Below are positions 27,549 to 37,165 of a stretch of DNA of 64,000 nucleotides, in pieces (positions within the stretch are counted from its first letter, which is position 1; each line of letters begins with the position of its first letter). The DNA is from Gammaproteobacteria bacterium (GTDB lineage: Bacteria > Pseudomonadota > Gammaproteobacteria > HK1): positions 1 to 64,000 of the forward strand of contig JAJFJT010000003.1 in assembly GCA_021773795.1 (NCBI GenBank), given 5' to 3'. A program made the translations under genes and the position numbers. The notes under the pieces were generated by a model. That model saw only the letters and a program-made list of their open reading frames with translations. It searched no databases and was not told where the DNA came from.

Positions 27549-29447
27549 ATGAATATGGATTATGGCAGGCTGAAACGCAGTGAGTGGGTGATGTTGTTCC
27601 TTATGTTTGGCGGGCTTTTCAGCCTGATCATCAGTCCGGTCTATGCCGCGGTACCCACCGCTGCCAGTAAGGAAATTGCCTGGGGCTTCATGATCATGAA
27701 GCTGCTGGGTGGCTTGTCACTATTTCTCTTCGGCATGGAGCAGATGTCCGAGGCGCTGAAGGCGGTGGCGGGTAACCGCATGAAAGATATCCTCGGTAAA
27801 TTGACTTCAAACCGGCTGGCAGGACTTGTTACGGGTGCTGGTGTGACTGCCGTGATTCAGTCTTCCTCGGTAACCACGGTGATGCTGGTGGGCTTCGTGA
27901 CCGCTGGCCTGATGTCCTTGTCTCAGGCCATTGGCGTCATCCTTGGTGCTGACATCGGCACCACCATTACCGCCCAGATCGTCGCCTTTCCGGTGAAGAA
28001 ATATGCCCTGCTGCTGATTACCGTTGGCTTTGGCATGTTGTTTATCGGTCGCAAGGAGCACATCAAGCAATATGGCATTCTGATCATGGGCCTTGGCATG
28101 ATCTTTTTCGGCATGGGCGTGATGAGCGATGCCATGAAGCCGATGCGCTCCTATCAGCCCTTCATCAACCTGATGCAGAGCGTCTCCAATCCCGTCATTG
28201 GTATTTTGCTTTCCACCGCCTTTACCGCCCTGGTTCAGTCCTCCTCGGCGACTATGGGTGTGGTTATCGTACTGGCCTCCCAGGGTATGATTAACCTGGA
28301 TGGCGGTATCGCCCTGGCGCTGGGCGCCAATATTGGTACCTGTGCCACCGCGGGTCTGGCCTCCATCGGCAAGCCGCGTGAGGCGGTGCGGGTGGCGGTG
28401 GCTCACGTTACCTTCAAGATCGTTGGCGTGGCCCTGATCTTTTTCTTTATCCCCTATCTGTCGGAGCTGGCGGTGTGGATGTCGCCGCAGTATCCCGAGC
28501 TAAGCGGGGTGGAAAGGCTGGCGAAGGAGACCCCTCGTCAGGTGGCCAATGCCCATACCATGTTCAATGTGGGTATCGCCTTTTTATTCCTGCCCTTTTC
28601 TACTGTATTTGCCCGCTTCTGCGAATGGATCGTGCCGGATAAGGCTGAGAGCGAGGCTGAAATACCCGATGAGTACAAGCCGCAGTTCCTCAATGATGTG
28701 CTAATCGATACGCCCGTATTGGCACTGGGCATGGCACGCCACGAAATTGGCCGTATCGGCATCCAGGTCGCGACCATGTTTGACCGTGTGGTGCCAGCAT
28801 TTATGGATGGCAATCAGCAGGATCTGGAAGAGATTGTCGGTATGGATGATGAGGTGGATGCGGTGCATGGGCAGGTGGTGGTCTACCTCGGCAAGCTCAG
28901 CATGACCAATATTCCCGAGGAGCAGGCCGCTGAGCTGGTCTATCTGCTGCAAACTGTGAATCGCTTCGAGAATATCGGTGACATTATCGGAGACAACATG
29001 GCCACCCTGGGCAGCAAGCGCATGGAGGAGGGTATCGTGGTCAGTGAGGCGACCCAGAAAGTCCTGGGTAATTATCACAGCCAGGTATCCGAGGCCTTAA
29101 AACGTACGGCCGGGTTGATTGTCAGCGGTGATATGGGAGCCAGTGCTGAAATCAACGCCATGCGTAAGGAAATGGTCGCGATCCGAATGGAGGCCGCCGA
29201 GCATGAAATCGAGCGTCTTACAGCGGATGCACCGAACCGGCTTCGGACTTATACGCTGGAACGTGAAATTATCGATCATATGAACGATATCTATCGCATC
29301 TGCCGACGTATTGCGCGTTCCATGCCGCGTACCCTGAGTGATTCTGCTGAGCCCGCCGAGCCCTCTGCTTCGGCACCGCAGCCGGGCTCCGAGTTTGATG
29401 TGAAGCACTCGGATGATGGGCGCATTTCGTCCCCCACCGATGGCTGA
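27549..29447 (+). CDS. Na/Pi cotransporter family protein with PhoU-like domain
   Basis: This protein of about 632 aa has two inverted Na/Pi-cotransporter repeats carrying the QSSS signature (GVTAVIQSSSVTTVML near residue 100, TALVQSSSATMGVVIV near 230). A cytoplasmic PhoU-like helical domain of about 200 residues follows. E. coli YjbB, of the same architecture, has been linked to phosphate export. ATG at 27549 is preferred to GTG at 27537. The direction of transport is not evident from sequence. Confidence 0.92.
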   Translation: MNMDYGRLKRSEWVMLFLMFGGLFSLIISPVYAAVPTAASKEIAWGFMIMKLLGGLSLFLFGMEQMSEALKAVAGNRMKDILGKLTSNRLAGLVTGAGVTAVIQSSSVTTVMLVGFVTAGLMSLSQAIGVILGADIGTTITAQIVAFPVKKYALLLITVGFGMLFIGRKEHIKQYGILIMGLGMIFFGMGVMSDAMKPMRSYQPFINLMQSVSNPVIGILLSTAFTALVQSSSATMGVVIVLASQGMINLDGGIALALGANIGTCATAGLASIGKPREAVRVAVAHVTFKIVGVALIFFFIPYLSELAVWMSPQYPELSGVERLAKETPRQVANAHTMFNVGIAFLFLPFSTVFARFCEWIVPDKAESEAEIPDEYKPQFLNDVLIDTPVLALGMARHEIGRIGIQVATMFDRVVPAFMDGNQQDLEEIVGMDDEVDAVHGQVVVYLGKLSMTNIPEEQAAELVYLLQTVNRFENIGDIIGDNMATLGSKRMEEGIVVSEATQKVLGNYHSQVSEALKRTAGLIVSGDMGASAEINAMRKEMVAIRMEAAEHEIERLTADAPNRLRTYTLEREIIDHMNDIYRICRRIARSMPRTLSDSAEPAEPSASAPQPGSEFDVKHSDDGRISSPTDG

Positions 29448-30132
29448 CGCCAACGCCCGACAGCTTCTCGATAGCCTGGAGGTCCGGGGTATCGAGGTAG
29501 TGGACGTGGGCTGCGGGGATGGTCAGCTGGTACGCACTCTGACCCATGCTGGAGCCCGTGTGACCGGGGTAGAGTGCGGTGCCCTGCCGTTGGCACGGGC
29601 ACGGGCATCGGCGGCTGTGGGTGAAGAAGTTTACGTGGAGGGCGTGGCAGAGAGTCTGCCCTTCGGCGACCATTCGCGGGATCTCATGGTTTTTTTTAAT
29701 TCCCTGCACCATGTCGCTGTTCCAAAGCAGGGCCAGGCGCTACGGGAGGCTGCCCGGGTTTTGCGTCCGGGTGGTTTCATCTATCTTGCCGAGCCATTGG
29801 CCGAAGGCCCTAACTTTGAGGTGGGCAAGGCGATTGATGATGAAACCGGGGTGCGGGCCAGCGCCCTGGCAGCTATCCAGGAGAGTTGCGGGGGCGGGGG
29901 ATTGTTGCAGCAGGTCCTCGAAATTTCCTATCAGCACACCATCATCTACCGGGATTTTGAAGACTTTTGCGATGCCAAGGTGCACGTGGACGCTCAACGT
30001 GCCCGCTACCTTGCGGAACATGAGGCCGAAATGCGCGCTACCTTTGCCTCCACCGGGCAGCAAGTTGCGGTTGGCTGGGCCTTTGAACAGCCCATGCGGG
30101 CCAATCTGCTGAAAAAAACCATGGCTGTCTAA
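29440..30132 (+). CDS. Class I SAM-dependent methyltransferase
   Basis: This protein of about 230 aa has methyltransferase motif I as VVDVGCGDGQLVRTL, an acidic motif II GVECGALPLARA, and FFNSLHHVAVPKQGQALREAARVLRPGGFIYLAEPL as in type-11 methyltransferases. The substrate is unknown. ATG at 29440 overlaps the previous stop by 8 nt; ATG at 29413 is also possible and neither has a clear ribosome-binding site. Confidence 0.85.
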   Translation: MADANARQLLDSLEVRGIEVVDVGCGDGQLVRTLTHAGARVTGVECGALPLARARASAAVGEEVYVEGVAESLPFGDHSRDLMVFFNSLHHVAVPKQGQALREAARVLRPGGFIYLAEPLAEGPNFEVGKAIDDETGVRASALAAIQESCGGGGLLQQVLEISYQHTIIYRDFEDFCDAKVHVDAQRARYLAEHEAEMRATFASTGQQVAVGWAFEQPMRANLLKKTMAV

Positions 30133-30169
30133 AGGCCTGTTTCATTCGGCCCATGCCACCAGGATATGC

Positions 30170-30769
30170 ATGACGAAGCCCTATGCGGAAGCCTGTGACC
30201 AGAATCGGGACCCTATACTGGCGGTTATAGAACCCCTGTTTCGGGATAGGCGGGGCGTGTTGGAAATCGGTAGTGGCACCGGCCAGCATGCGGTCTATTT
30301 CGCAAAAAAATTGTCCCATCTGCACTGGTACACCAGTGATCGGCGGGAGTATCACGCGGGTATCCAGGCATGGCTGGACGATGCCAGCCTTTCCAACCTT
30401 GAGCCGCCCCTGCTGCTGGATGTAACTCAGGCATCCTGGCCAGGTCTGAAAGTCGATACGGTATTCTCCGCAAACACCTGCCATATCATGCATTTAGCTG
30501 AGGTCGATGTGCTATTTTCCCGCGTCGGAGGCCTGCTGCCTGCTGCTGGCCTATTTGCCTTATATGGCCCCTTTAACTACGGCAGTCGCTATACCAGCGC
30601 CAGTAATGCACGCTTCGATGACTGGCTGAAGGAGCGCGACCCCGAGAGTGGCATACGGGACTTTGAATACCTGAATGAGCTGGCTGCCAAGGCGGGGCTG
30701 GAGTTGCTGGAGGATTACCCCATGCCGATGAATAATCGGCTGTTGTGCTGGCAGAAGCGCTCTATATAA
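30170..30769 (+). CDS. DUF938 family SAM-dependent methyltransferase-like protein
   Basis: This 199-aa protein opens MTKPYAEACDQNRDPIL, typical of DUF938. It shows motif I VLEIGSGTGQHAVYFAKKL, then VDTVFSANTCHIMHL and GLFALYGPFNYGSRYTSASNARFDDWLKERDP. The family has a SAM-binding fold but an uncertain substrate. It follows another methyltransferase gene by 37 nt. Confidence 0.9.
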   Translation: MTKPYAEACDQNRDPILAVIEPLFRDRRGVLEIGSGTGQHAVYFAKKLSHLHWYTSDRREYHAGIQAWLDDASLSNLEPPLLLDVTQASWPGLKVDTVFSANTCHIMHLAEVDVLFSRVGGLLPAAGLFALYGPFNYGSRYTSASNARFDDWLKERDPESGIRDFEYLNELAAKAGLELLEDYPMPMNNRLLCWQKRSI

Positions 30770-30861
30770 CCGGCGTCATTGGTCGTAGAAACGGATAATC
30801 CAGGGAATAAAGATGGGCAGTCAGCTCCCGTCAGGTAGTACAAATCGAGAGATGACCCTAA

Positions 30862-31803
30862 TCAGGGTTGTTTGGCTGGCGTCTCCAGCGCCGATGCAGG
30901 CAGGTTCAATGCAGGGGCAATGTTCAGCTCCTCTGGCACCCGCTCTGGTGGTAGTTCAAAAGGCATGACTTTGACGATAAGCCCGAACAGGGGATGGTCA
31001 AGGTAGTGGATCTCACCGCTGCGCAGACGTCGTTGCAACTTCAGGCGAAAGCGCGAAACGGGCAGCTGCTGCGCTGAAAAGGGCGTGGATTCGGGATTGT
31101 CGCCCGTAGAGAGCTCGATCCTGGCATGGGCTTGCAGCGCCTCGTTGTCATACAGCAGATCGACCTCCAGGTGCAGGTAGCGGCGCAGATAGAGGCGGAC
31201 GGTACCCTCAACACCAGGTTCCTGTGCGGCTTCTGGAACCGGCTCTGATGGTCGCAAAAAGGGCATGGCTGCGTATAGCGAGCGGGTCGGTTTTTGCGTC
31301 TCCACAACCGTTGTATCCACGGTGGAGAAAGGCTGGCTATTCAGGTGTACGGCCTGTGATTGTTCTCGTGGTACGCCCGGCTGGTGCCAGCCCAGATGAA
31401 GCAGCGTGTGATAGCCGGGATGGCGCTTTAATTTGGCGACCACCTTATCAAGATCCAGTTGATCGGCGGCCAGGCGCTGAAAGGGCGCAGGCGGCGCCTG
31501 TGGCGCAGGCATCATCAGCGGCTCTGCTAACGGGTCGGTCTGTAGGGCGGCCACTGGGTCGCTAATGTGGGTTGCCGTTTCAAAGAGCTCCACTGCACCG
31601 CTGGTGTTGGGTATACCCGGGTTATTGGGCCATTGCTCTGATTCCAGGGCCGTAGTACCACCCTGAGAGAAGATCACAACTTCAATGGTGTACCAGTCCG
31701 GGGTCTCTGTTTCGTCCGCGGCATGGCTTGCCAGCACAGGCAGCAACAGCAGCGCGCTGATTATCGGTATACGCAAGTCCATCCTGACACGCAGCAGTTC
31801 CAT
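30862..31803 (-). CDS. CsiV-like exported protein
   Basis: This 313-aa protein has a signal peptide (MDLRIPIISALLLLPVLASHA). The WYTIEVVIFSQGG motif near the mature start and the C-terminal EIHYLDHPLFGLIVKVMPFE match CsiV/YfiP-type periplasmic proteins of gammaproteobacteria, known to modulate peptidoglycan synthesis in Vibrio. ATG at 31803 overlaps the mfd stop (TGATG) and has AGGAGG upstream, so it is translated with mfd. Confidence 0.82.
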   Translation of the reverse strand: MELLRVRMDLRIPIISALLLLPVLASHAADETETPDWYTIEVVIFSQGGTTALESEQWPNNPGIPNTSGAVELFETATHISDPVAALQTDPLAEPLMMPAPQAPPAPFQRLAADQLDLDKVVAKLKRHPGYHTLLHLGWHQPGVPREQSQAVHLNSQPFSTVDTTVVETQKPTRSLYAAMPFLRPSEPVPEAAQEPGVEGTVRLYLRRYLHLEVDLLYDNEALQAHARIELSTGDNPESTPFSAQQLPVSRFRLKLQRRLRSGEIHYLDHPLFGLIVKVMPFELPPERVPEELNIAPALNLPASALETPAKQP

Positions 31804-34800
31804 CACGCTGCCTCCTGTAAGGCGAGGCCCGCCAAGAGTGATTCCAGGGCCTCGGCGCGAGCTTCCCATTCCGGGTGCTCGATTTCCAGGCGCAGGCGGT
31901 TGCTACCGGAAAAGCGATATTTCTCAGGCTCTCGACCGATGAGCTCGACAAGTTTTCCTGGATCCACCGCTGCGTTCTCCGTGAACTGGATATAGCCACC
32001 CTGATCGCCCAGCTCCATTTTACGGATTCCCAGCGACATGGACTGCAGTTTGAGCACGGTGACCCGGAATAATACACGTGCCGGGTTTGGCAGCAGGCCG
32101 AAGCGGTCGATCATCTCAATCTGCAGATCCCGCAAGGCATCACTACTGGCAGCACCCGCAATCCTTTTGTAGAGCACCAGGCGGGTGTGCACATCGGGCA
32201 GGTAATCATCGGGAATCAGTGCCGGTACGCCCAATTCCACCTCGGGACCGTGGTCCAGGGGTAGCGCCAGCTCGGGATGGCGTCCATCCTTAAGGGCCGC
32301 TACCGCACGTTCCAGCAGTTCAGTGTACAAGCTATAGCCGATCTCCTGAATCTGCCCGCTTTGTTCGCCACCTAACAACTCGCCGGCGCCGCGTATTTCG
32401 AGATCATGGCTTGCCAGGGTGAAGCCCATACCCAGATCCTCCATGGATTCGATGGCATCCAGGCGTTTCACCGCATCGGCTTTCAGGGCCCGCCGATCCG
32501 GTGCCAGCAGGAAGGCATAGGCGCGGTGATGAGAGCGTCCCACCCGGCCGCGTAATTGATGCAGCTGGGCAAGGCCAAAGCGATCCGCACGGTTAATGAT
32601 GATGGTATTGGCGGTGGGAATATCGATGCCGCTCTCGACGATGGTGGTGCACAGCAGCAGATTGAAGCGCTGATGGTAGAAATCCAGCATCACGCCTTCC
32701 AGCTCTTTTTCCCGCATCTGCCCATGACCAACGCGCAGGCTGGCCTCGGGTACGAGCTCTGTTAGCTGTTTGGCGATGCGCTTGATGTCTTCCACTCGAT
32801 TGTGGATAAAGTAGATCTGCCCGCCGCGATGGATCTCGCGCAGGCAGGCCTCCCGGATCAGGGCATCGTCCCAGGGTCGCACGAAGGTCTTGATGGAGAG
32901 TCGATGCTGCGGTGCGGTGGCAATGAGCGACAGATCCCGCAGACCCGATAGGGCCAGATTAAGGGTGCGTGGAATGGGTGTTGCGGTCAGCGTCAGTACA
33001 TCCACCTCCGTACGCAGTGCCTTCAGGCGCTCCTTCTGGCGCACTCCGAAGCGATGTTCTTCGTCGATAATTACTAGCCCCAAACGTTTGAATTCTATGC
33101 CCTTTTGAAGCAGTTTATGGGTGCCGATGACGATGTCCACGGTACCGACTGCCAGCCCTTCGAGGGCCACATCCTGCTGTTTTTTGGAACGGAAGCGGGA
33201 CAGCAGTTCCACCCGTACCGGCCAGTCGGCGAAGCGGTCACAAAAATTCTGGTAATGCTGCTGGGCGAGCAGGGTAGTGGGTACCAGAATGGCTACCTGA
33301 CGGCTGTCCTGAACGGCGATGAAGGTGGCGCGCAGGGCCACTTCGGTTTTGCCAAAACCCACATCACCACAGGCGACTCGATCCATGGGACGTTCCCCAG
33401 CCATATCCGCATAGACGGCATCGATGGCAGCTTGCTGATCCGGGGTCTCCTCGAAGGGAAATTCGTTGGCAAAGGTCTCGTAGAGCGGAACTTCTATACG
33501 GTATTGATGGCCCTTGCGGGCCTGGCGTTGAGCATAGATGTCCAGTAGCTCGGCGGCCACATCACAGACCCGCTCCGCGGCCTTCTTGCGCGCCCGTGCC
33601 CACTGCGGGCTACCGAGCTTGTGCAAAGGTGCATGTTCGGGGTCGCAGCCGGTATAGCGGCTGATCAGGTGTAGTGATTGCACCGGCACGTAGAGGCGGT
33701 CGCCACCAGCATATTCGAGACTGAGAAATTCCCCCTTGGAGCCACCCGCCTCCAGGGTGCAAAGCCCATGGTAGCGCCCGACACCGTGGCTCTCGTGAAC
33801 CACCGGATCATTGATATGCAGTTCACCGAGATTGCGAACCAGGGTTTCGGCATCACGCTCGCGGCGGCGCCGACGTCGGCGTTGTACGGCACGGTCTCCA
33901 AAGAGCTGGCTCTCGGTAACGATGGCCAGTGCCGGGTCTTCCAGTATCGTGCCGTCTTCCAATGGCGCAACGGTGATAGCGAGACGGCCGTCTCCGCCCT
34001 GGAATTGTTGCCAGTTATCCGTGGGCTGCACCGGCAGGCGGGCACGCAGGAAGCTCTCCAACAGCACTTCCCGGCGTCCCGCTGACTCGGCTACGAACAG
34101 GATGCGGCCAGGGAAATCGTCGATAAATTTGTGTACCAGTGCCAAGGGTTCCTCAGCGTGTCCGTCCACCGGCAGGCGCACCGGGGCACGGCTGGAGAAA
34201 TGCTGTACTGCGGTCTCCGTATTTATCTCAGCGGTGCGTATATCGAGCCGGCGAAATCTGTTGAGTACAGCCTCAAATTCATCCGCGCCAAGGGCTAACC
34301 CAGCCGGTGTTAACAGGGGCCGCTCATTATCGTGTCCGCGCTGCTCATAACGTTGCTCCAGCTCCTGCCAGCAGATGGCGGGGGCCTCTGCACTGTGCTC
34401 CAGGCCAACCACGATGCTGCTGGTCGGCAGGTAGTCTAAAAGGCTTTCACAATGTTCGAAAAATAGCGGCAGAAAATACTCGATTCCGGCGGCTGCCACC
34501 CCGGTGCTCACCTCCCGATAGACCGTGTGGCCCATGGGATCGCCGGAGAAAGTAGCGCGCCAGCGGCTGCGAAAACCGGCAATGCCGTCTTTGTTGAGTG
34601 GAAACTCGCGAGCGGGGAGTAATTGCAGGCCATCGAGCTTTTCACTGGAGCGCTGATTCTCCGGGTCGAAGCCACGAATACTGTCTATCTCGTCGTCAAA
34701 CAGATCGATGCGAAAGGGGAACTCGCTGCCCATGGGATAGAGGTCGATGAGTGAGCCACGTACTGCGAACTCGCCATGCTCCATCACCTGGCTGACACAG

Positions 34801-35282
34801 CGATAACCCACCGTCTCCAGGCGTTGGCGAAAGGCATCAAGGTCCAGACGTTCACCCACGCCGAGCAGAAAGGCGTTGGCGTCGAGGTAACTCTGCGGGC
34901 AGATTCGCAGCATCGCCGTAGCCACCGTGACCAGCAGGATGCCACGCTTTAGCTGTGGCAAACGGCAGAGGCTCGCGAGACGCTCGGAGATAATGTCCTG
35001 ATGGGGGGAAAATAAATCGTAGGGCAGGGTTTCCCAATCCGGAAAATGCAATATCGGCAGGCTATCCGAGCTCAGGAAAAAACGGATCTCATCTTCCAGC
35101 ACCGTGGCGCTGCGTGAATCGGGCAGCAGCAGTATCAGTGGTCCATCGGCCTGCTCCGCTGCGCGAGCCAATGCCAGGCCACGGCTGCTGCCACGCAGGC
35201 CAGTCCAGCATAGATGTCCCTTTGGAGGGTTTGGCAGGCTGGGTGCAAAAATGTTGTGTGTCACTGGAAGCTCAGTATTCAT
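31803..35282 (-). CDS. mfd: Transcription-repair coupling factor Mfd
   Basis: Mfd removes RNA polymerase stalled at DNA lesions and recruits UvrA. The protein of about 1159 aa has an N-terminal UvrB-like region (LILLLPDSRSATVLEDEIRFF), the RNA-polymerase-interaction domain (VHESHGVGRYHGLCTLEAGG), Walker A DVGFGKTEVALRATF, DEExH box IDEEHRFGVRQKERL, and helicase motifs LTATPIPRTLN and IESGIDIPTANTIIINRADRFG. ATG at 35282 lies inside the end of the deoR gene. Confidence 0.98.
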   Translation of the reverse strand: MNTELPVTHNIFAPSLPNPPKGHLCWTGLRGSSRGLALARAAEQADGPLILLLPDSRSATVLEDEIRFFLSSDSLPILHFPDWETLPYDLFSPHQDIISERLASLCRLPQLKRGILLVTVATAMLRICPQSYLDANAFLLGVGERLDLDAFRQRLETVGYRCVSQVMEHGEFAVRGSLIDLYPMGSEFPFRIDLFDDEIDSIRGFDPENQRSSEKLDGLQLLPAREFPLNKDGIAGFRSRWRATFSGDPMGHTVYREVSTGVAAAGIEYFLPLFFEHCESLLDYLPTSSIVVGLEHSAEAPAICWQELEQRYEQRGHDNERPLLTPAGLALGADEFEAVLNRFRRLDIRTAEINTETAVQHFSSRAPVRLPVDGHAEEPLALVHKFIDDFPGRILFVAESAGRREVLLESFLRARLPVQPTDNWQQFQGGDGRLAITVAPLEDGTILEDPALAIVTESQLFGDRAVQRRRRRRRERDAETLVRNLGELHINDPVVHESHGVGRYHGLCTLEAGGSKGEFLSLEYAGGDRLYVPVQSLHLISRYTGCDPEHAPLHKLGSPQWARARKKAAERVCDVAAELLDIYAQRQARKGHQYRIEVPLYETFANEFPFEETPDQQAAIDAVYADMAGERPMDRVACGDVGFGKTEVALRATFIAVQDSRQVAILVPTTLLAQQHYQNFCDRFADWPVRVELLSRFRSKKQQDVALEGLAVGTVDIVIGTHKLLQKGIEFKRLGLVIIDEEHRFGVRQKERLKALRTEVDVLTLTATPIPRTLNLALSGLRDLSLIATAPQHRLSIKTFVRPWDDALIREACLREIHRGGQIYFIHNRVEDIKRIAKQLTELVPEASLRVGHGQMREKELEGVMLDFYHQRFNLLLCTTIVESGIDIPTANTIIINRADRFGLAQLHQLRGRVGRSHHRAYAFLLAPDRRALKADAVKRLDAIESMEDLGMGFTLASHDLEIRGAGELLGGEQSGQIQEIGYSLYTELLERAVAALKDGRHPELALPLDHGPEVELGVPALIPDDYLPDVHTRLVLYKRIAGAASSDALRDLQIEMIDRFGLLPNPARVLFRVTVLKLQSMSLGIRKMELGDQGGYIQFTENAAVDPGKLVELIGREPEKYRFSGSNRLRLEIEHPEWEARAEALESLLAGLALQEAA

Positions 35283-36045
35283 CAGCAGCAATGACTACCT
35301 CGATATCGGCCTGCTCCAGGGTCCGCTGTAATTTCTGCGGCAGCCCGCTATCGCTGATGATCCTGTGTACCCGGTCGAGATTGGCAATGCGATAGAGCGA
35401 GTGGTTGTTGAACTTGCTGGCATCTACCAACACGGTGACTTCGCTGGCGCTAGCGAGAAAGGCAGCATTAATATCGGCCTCGGCCTGATTGTGCATGGCA
35501 ATGCCATCCTCCACGGAAATTCCACTGACCCCGAGAAAGGCGTGGCTGACGCGCAATTCCTTTACTGCAGCCTCGGCCACAGGGCCTACCGTACCCAGCT
35601 TTTTTGGGTCTACGGTGCCTCCGAGTAGCAGGACATCAATACCAGGATTGCGGCTTAACTCTGCCGCCACGGTGAGTCCGTTGGTGACCACCTGCAAATC
35701 CTGAAAACCCCGTAATTCCCGAGCCACGGCATACAGACTGGTGCCCGCATTCATGAGGATGCAATCACCCTCATGAATAAATTGCACGGCGCAGGTGGCA
35801 ATCACCGATTTTTCTCGTGGATGCTCCCGCTCTCTTACCTCGTAGGGGGAGAGTTCAAAGTCACGGCTGTCCACAGGCACGGCGCCGCCGTGGGTACGCC
35901 GCAGCAGGCCAAGTTTTTCCATGGCACTCAGGTCACGACGGATGGTAATCGGCGTTTTATTGAAGCGTGCAGCAAGCTCGCTAACCGTAACCCCTCGGGT
36001 TTGCTGGAGTAATTCAATTATTTCTTGTTGGCGCAGGTTCTGCAT
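35272..36045 (-). CDS. DeoR-family transcriptional repressor
   Basis: This 257-aa regulator has an N-terminal helix-turn-helix (VSELAARFNKTPITIRRDLSAMEKLGLLRRTHGGAV). Its DeoR C-terminal sensor domain has the sugar-phosphate isomerase-like motifs ILMNAGTSLYAVARE, VVTNGLTVAAELSR, LLLGGTVDPKKLGTVG and VLVDASKFNNHSLYRI. Such proteins usually respond to phosphorylated metabolites. It is divergent from block A with a 124-bp gap holding operator-like sequence, so it probably controls block A and itself. Confidence 0.92.
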   Translation of the reverse strand: MQNLRQQEIIELLQQTRGVTVSELAARFNKTPITIRRDLSAMEKLGLLRRTHGGAVPVDSRDFELSPYEVREREHPREKSVIATCAVQFIHEGDCILMNAGTSLYAVARELRGFQDLQVVTNGLTVAAELSRNPGIDVLLLGGTVDPKKLGTVGPVAEAAVKELRVSHAFLGVSGISVEDGIAMHNQAEADINAAFLASASEVTVLVDASKFNNHSLYRIANLDRVHRIISDSGLPQKLQRTLEQADIEVVIAADEY

Positions 36046-36068
36046 CAGCTCATCCGGAAGGCGTGGGC

Positions 36069-36104
36069 ATGTTCGATAATGTTCATTAATGATTGATAAT
36101 GTGT
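36069..36104. promoter_or_regulatory. Candidate DeoR/GlpR-type operator
   Basis: The deoR to block A spacer contains ATGTTCGATAATG at 36069-36081, close to the ATGTTCGATAA half of the E. coli GlpR operator. GATAATGT occurs twice, at 36075-36082 and 36095-36102, exactly 20 bp apart (two helical turns). ATTAATGATTGATAAT lies between and around them. A site on one face of the helix in front of both divergent genes fits autoregulation plus control of block A. Confidence 0.5.
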
Positions 36105-36169
36105 GGTTGCTTTGCTAGGGTGAACCACATAGAACGCATCAGTGTCGTCGAAGTCGAGGATCCTAAGCC

Positions 36170-37165
36170 ATGCCTGCCCGGAAAAGAACTTCTTTAGCGC
36201 TTTCCAATAAACAATTACTCCGTCTTTATGAAGATATGTCCATGTTGCGGGCCTTTGATGAAAAGGTCAGTGAACGCTGCATACGTGGGGAGATTCCAGG
36301 ACTCATCCATCTCGGTGTGGGTGAGGAGGCCGTGGCGGTGGGGGTGAATGCCGCTCTTCAGCCCCAGGACAAGATGGTGAGCACCCATCGGGCCCATAGC
36401 CATTTTCTCGCCCGCGGTGCCGATCCCAAGGCCTTCATGGCGGAACTCTACGGCAAGGCCACCGGTTGCTGTGGGGGCAAGGCGGGCTCCATGCATCTGG
36501 CCGACCCGGAGATTGGTTTTCTTGCGGCCAACGGCGTCGTGGGTGGCGGCTTGCCGCTGGCGGTGGGGGCGGCATTGGGCCAGCGGATATTAAAAGGTGA
36601 CTGGGTGACCCTGTGTTTCTTCGGTGATGGCGCCAATAACAACGGCGCCTTTCATGAATCCCTCAACTTGGCCGCGGTATGGGAACTGCCGGTGGTGTTC
36701 CTGTGCGAGAATAACGGCTACGGCATTTCCCAGAGCATCCACAAGCAGCAGCGGGTGGCGAATGTTGCTGACCGTGCGCCCGCTTATGGCATCCCGGCGG
36801 AGATCATCGACGGCAACGATGTGCTGGAAGTTTATGAAACGGTGCGGCGTGCAGTGGACAAGGCTCGTTCCGGTGGCGGCCCGATACTGATTGAGGCCAA
36901 GACCTACCGTACTACGGGCCACTATGTGGGTGATTCCGAGAGCTACCGTTCTAAAGGGGAGGTGGCCAAATGGCAGGCAAAGGATCCCATCGTTCGATTT
37001 GAAAAAGTTCTACGCCGCAAAAAGTTATTGAGCACGGCTCTGAAGGTCGAGATCGAGGCACGTATCACCGCTCTGGTGGAGGAGGCCACGGACTTTGCCA
37101 TGCAAAGCCCAGCCCCGGATCCCGCCGCCGCCCTTACCCATGTTTACTGTGAAGGAGGTGCGTGA
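36170..37165 (+). CDS. 2-oxoacid/acetoin dehydrogenase-type E1 alpha subunit (pair 1)
   Basis: This 331-aa TPP-binding alpha subunit has IHLGVGEEAVAVGVNAAL near residue 46 and STHRAHSHFLARG. The TPP motif is FFGDGANNNGAFHESLN...LCENNGYG (about 148-182), and TYRTTGHYVGDSESYR lies near 248 in the phosphorylation-loop region. It resembles AcoA of acetoin dehydrogenase and PdhA. It is the first gene of block A. The beta gene follows with a 1-nt overlap (TGATG), so the two form one E1. The substrate is not defined by sequence alone. Confidence 0.9.
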   Translation: MPARKRTSLALSNKQLLRLYEDMSMLRAFDEKVSERCIRGEIPGLIHLGVGEEAVAVGVNAALQPQDKMVSTHRAHSHFLARGADPKAFMAELYGKATGCCGGKAGSMHLADPEIGFLAANGVVGGGLPLAVGAALGQRILKGDWVTLCFFGDGANNNGAFHESLNLAAVWELPVVFLCENNGYGISQSIHKQQRVANVADRAPAYGIPAEIIDGNDVLEVYETVRRAVDKARSGGGPILIEAKTYRTTGHYVGDSESYRSKGEVAKWQAKDPIVRFEKVLRRKKLLSTALKVEIEARITALVEEATDFAMQSPAPDPAAALTHVYCEGGA

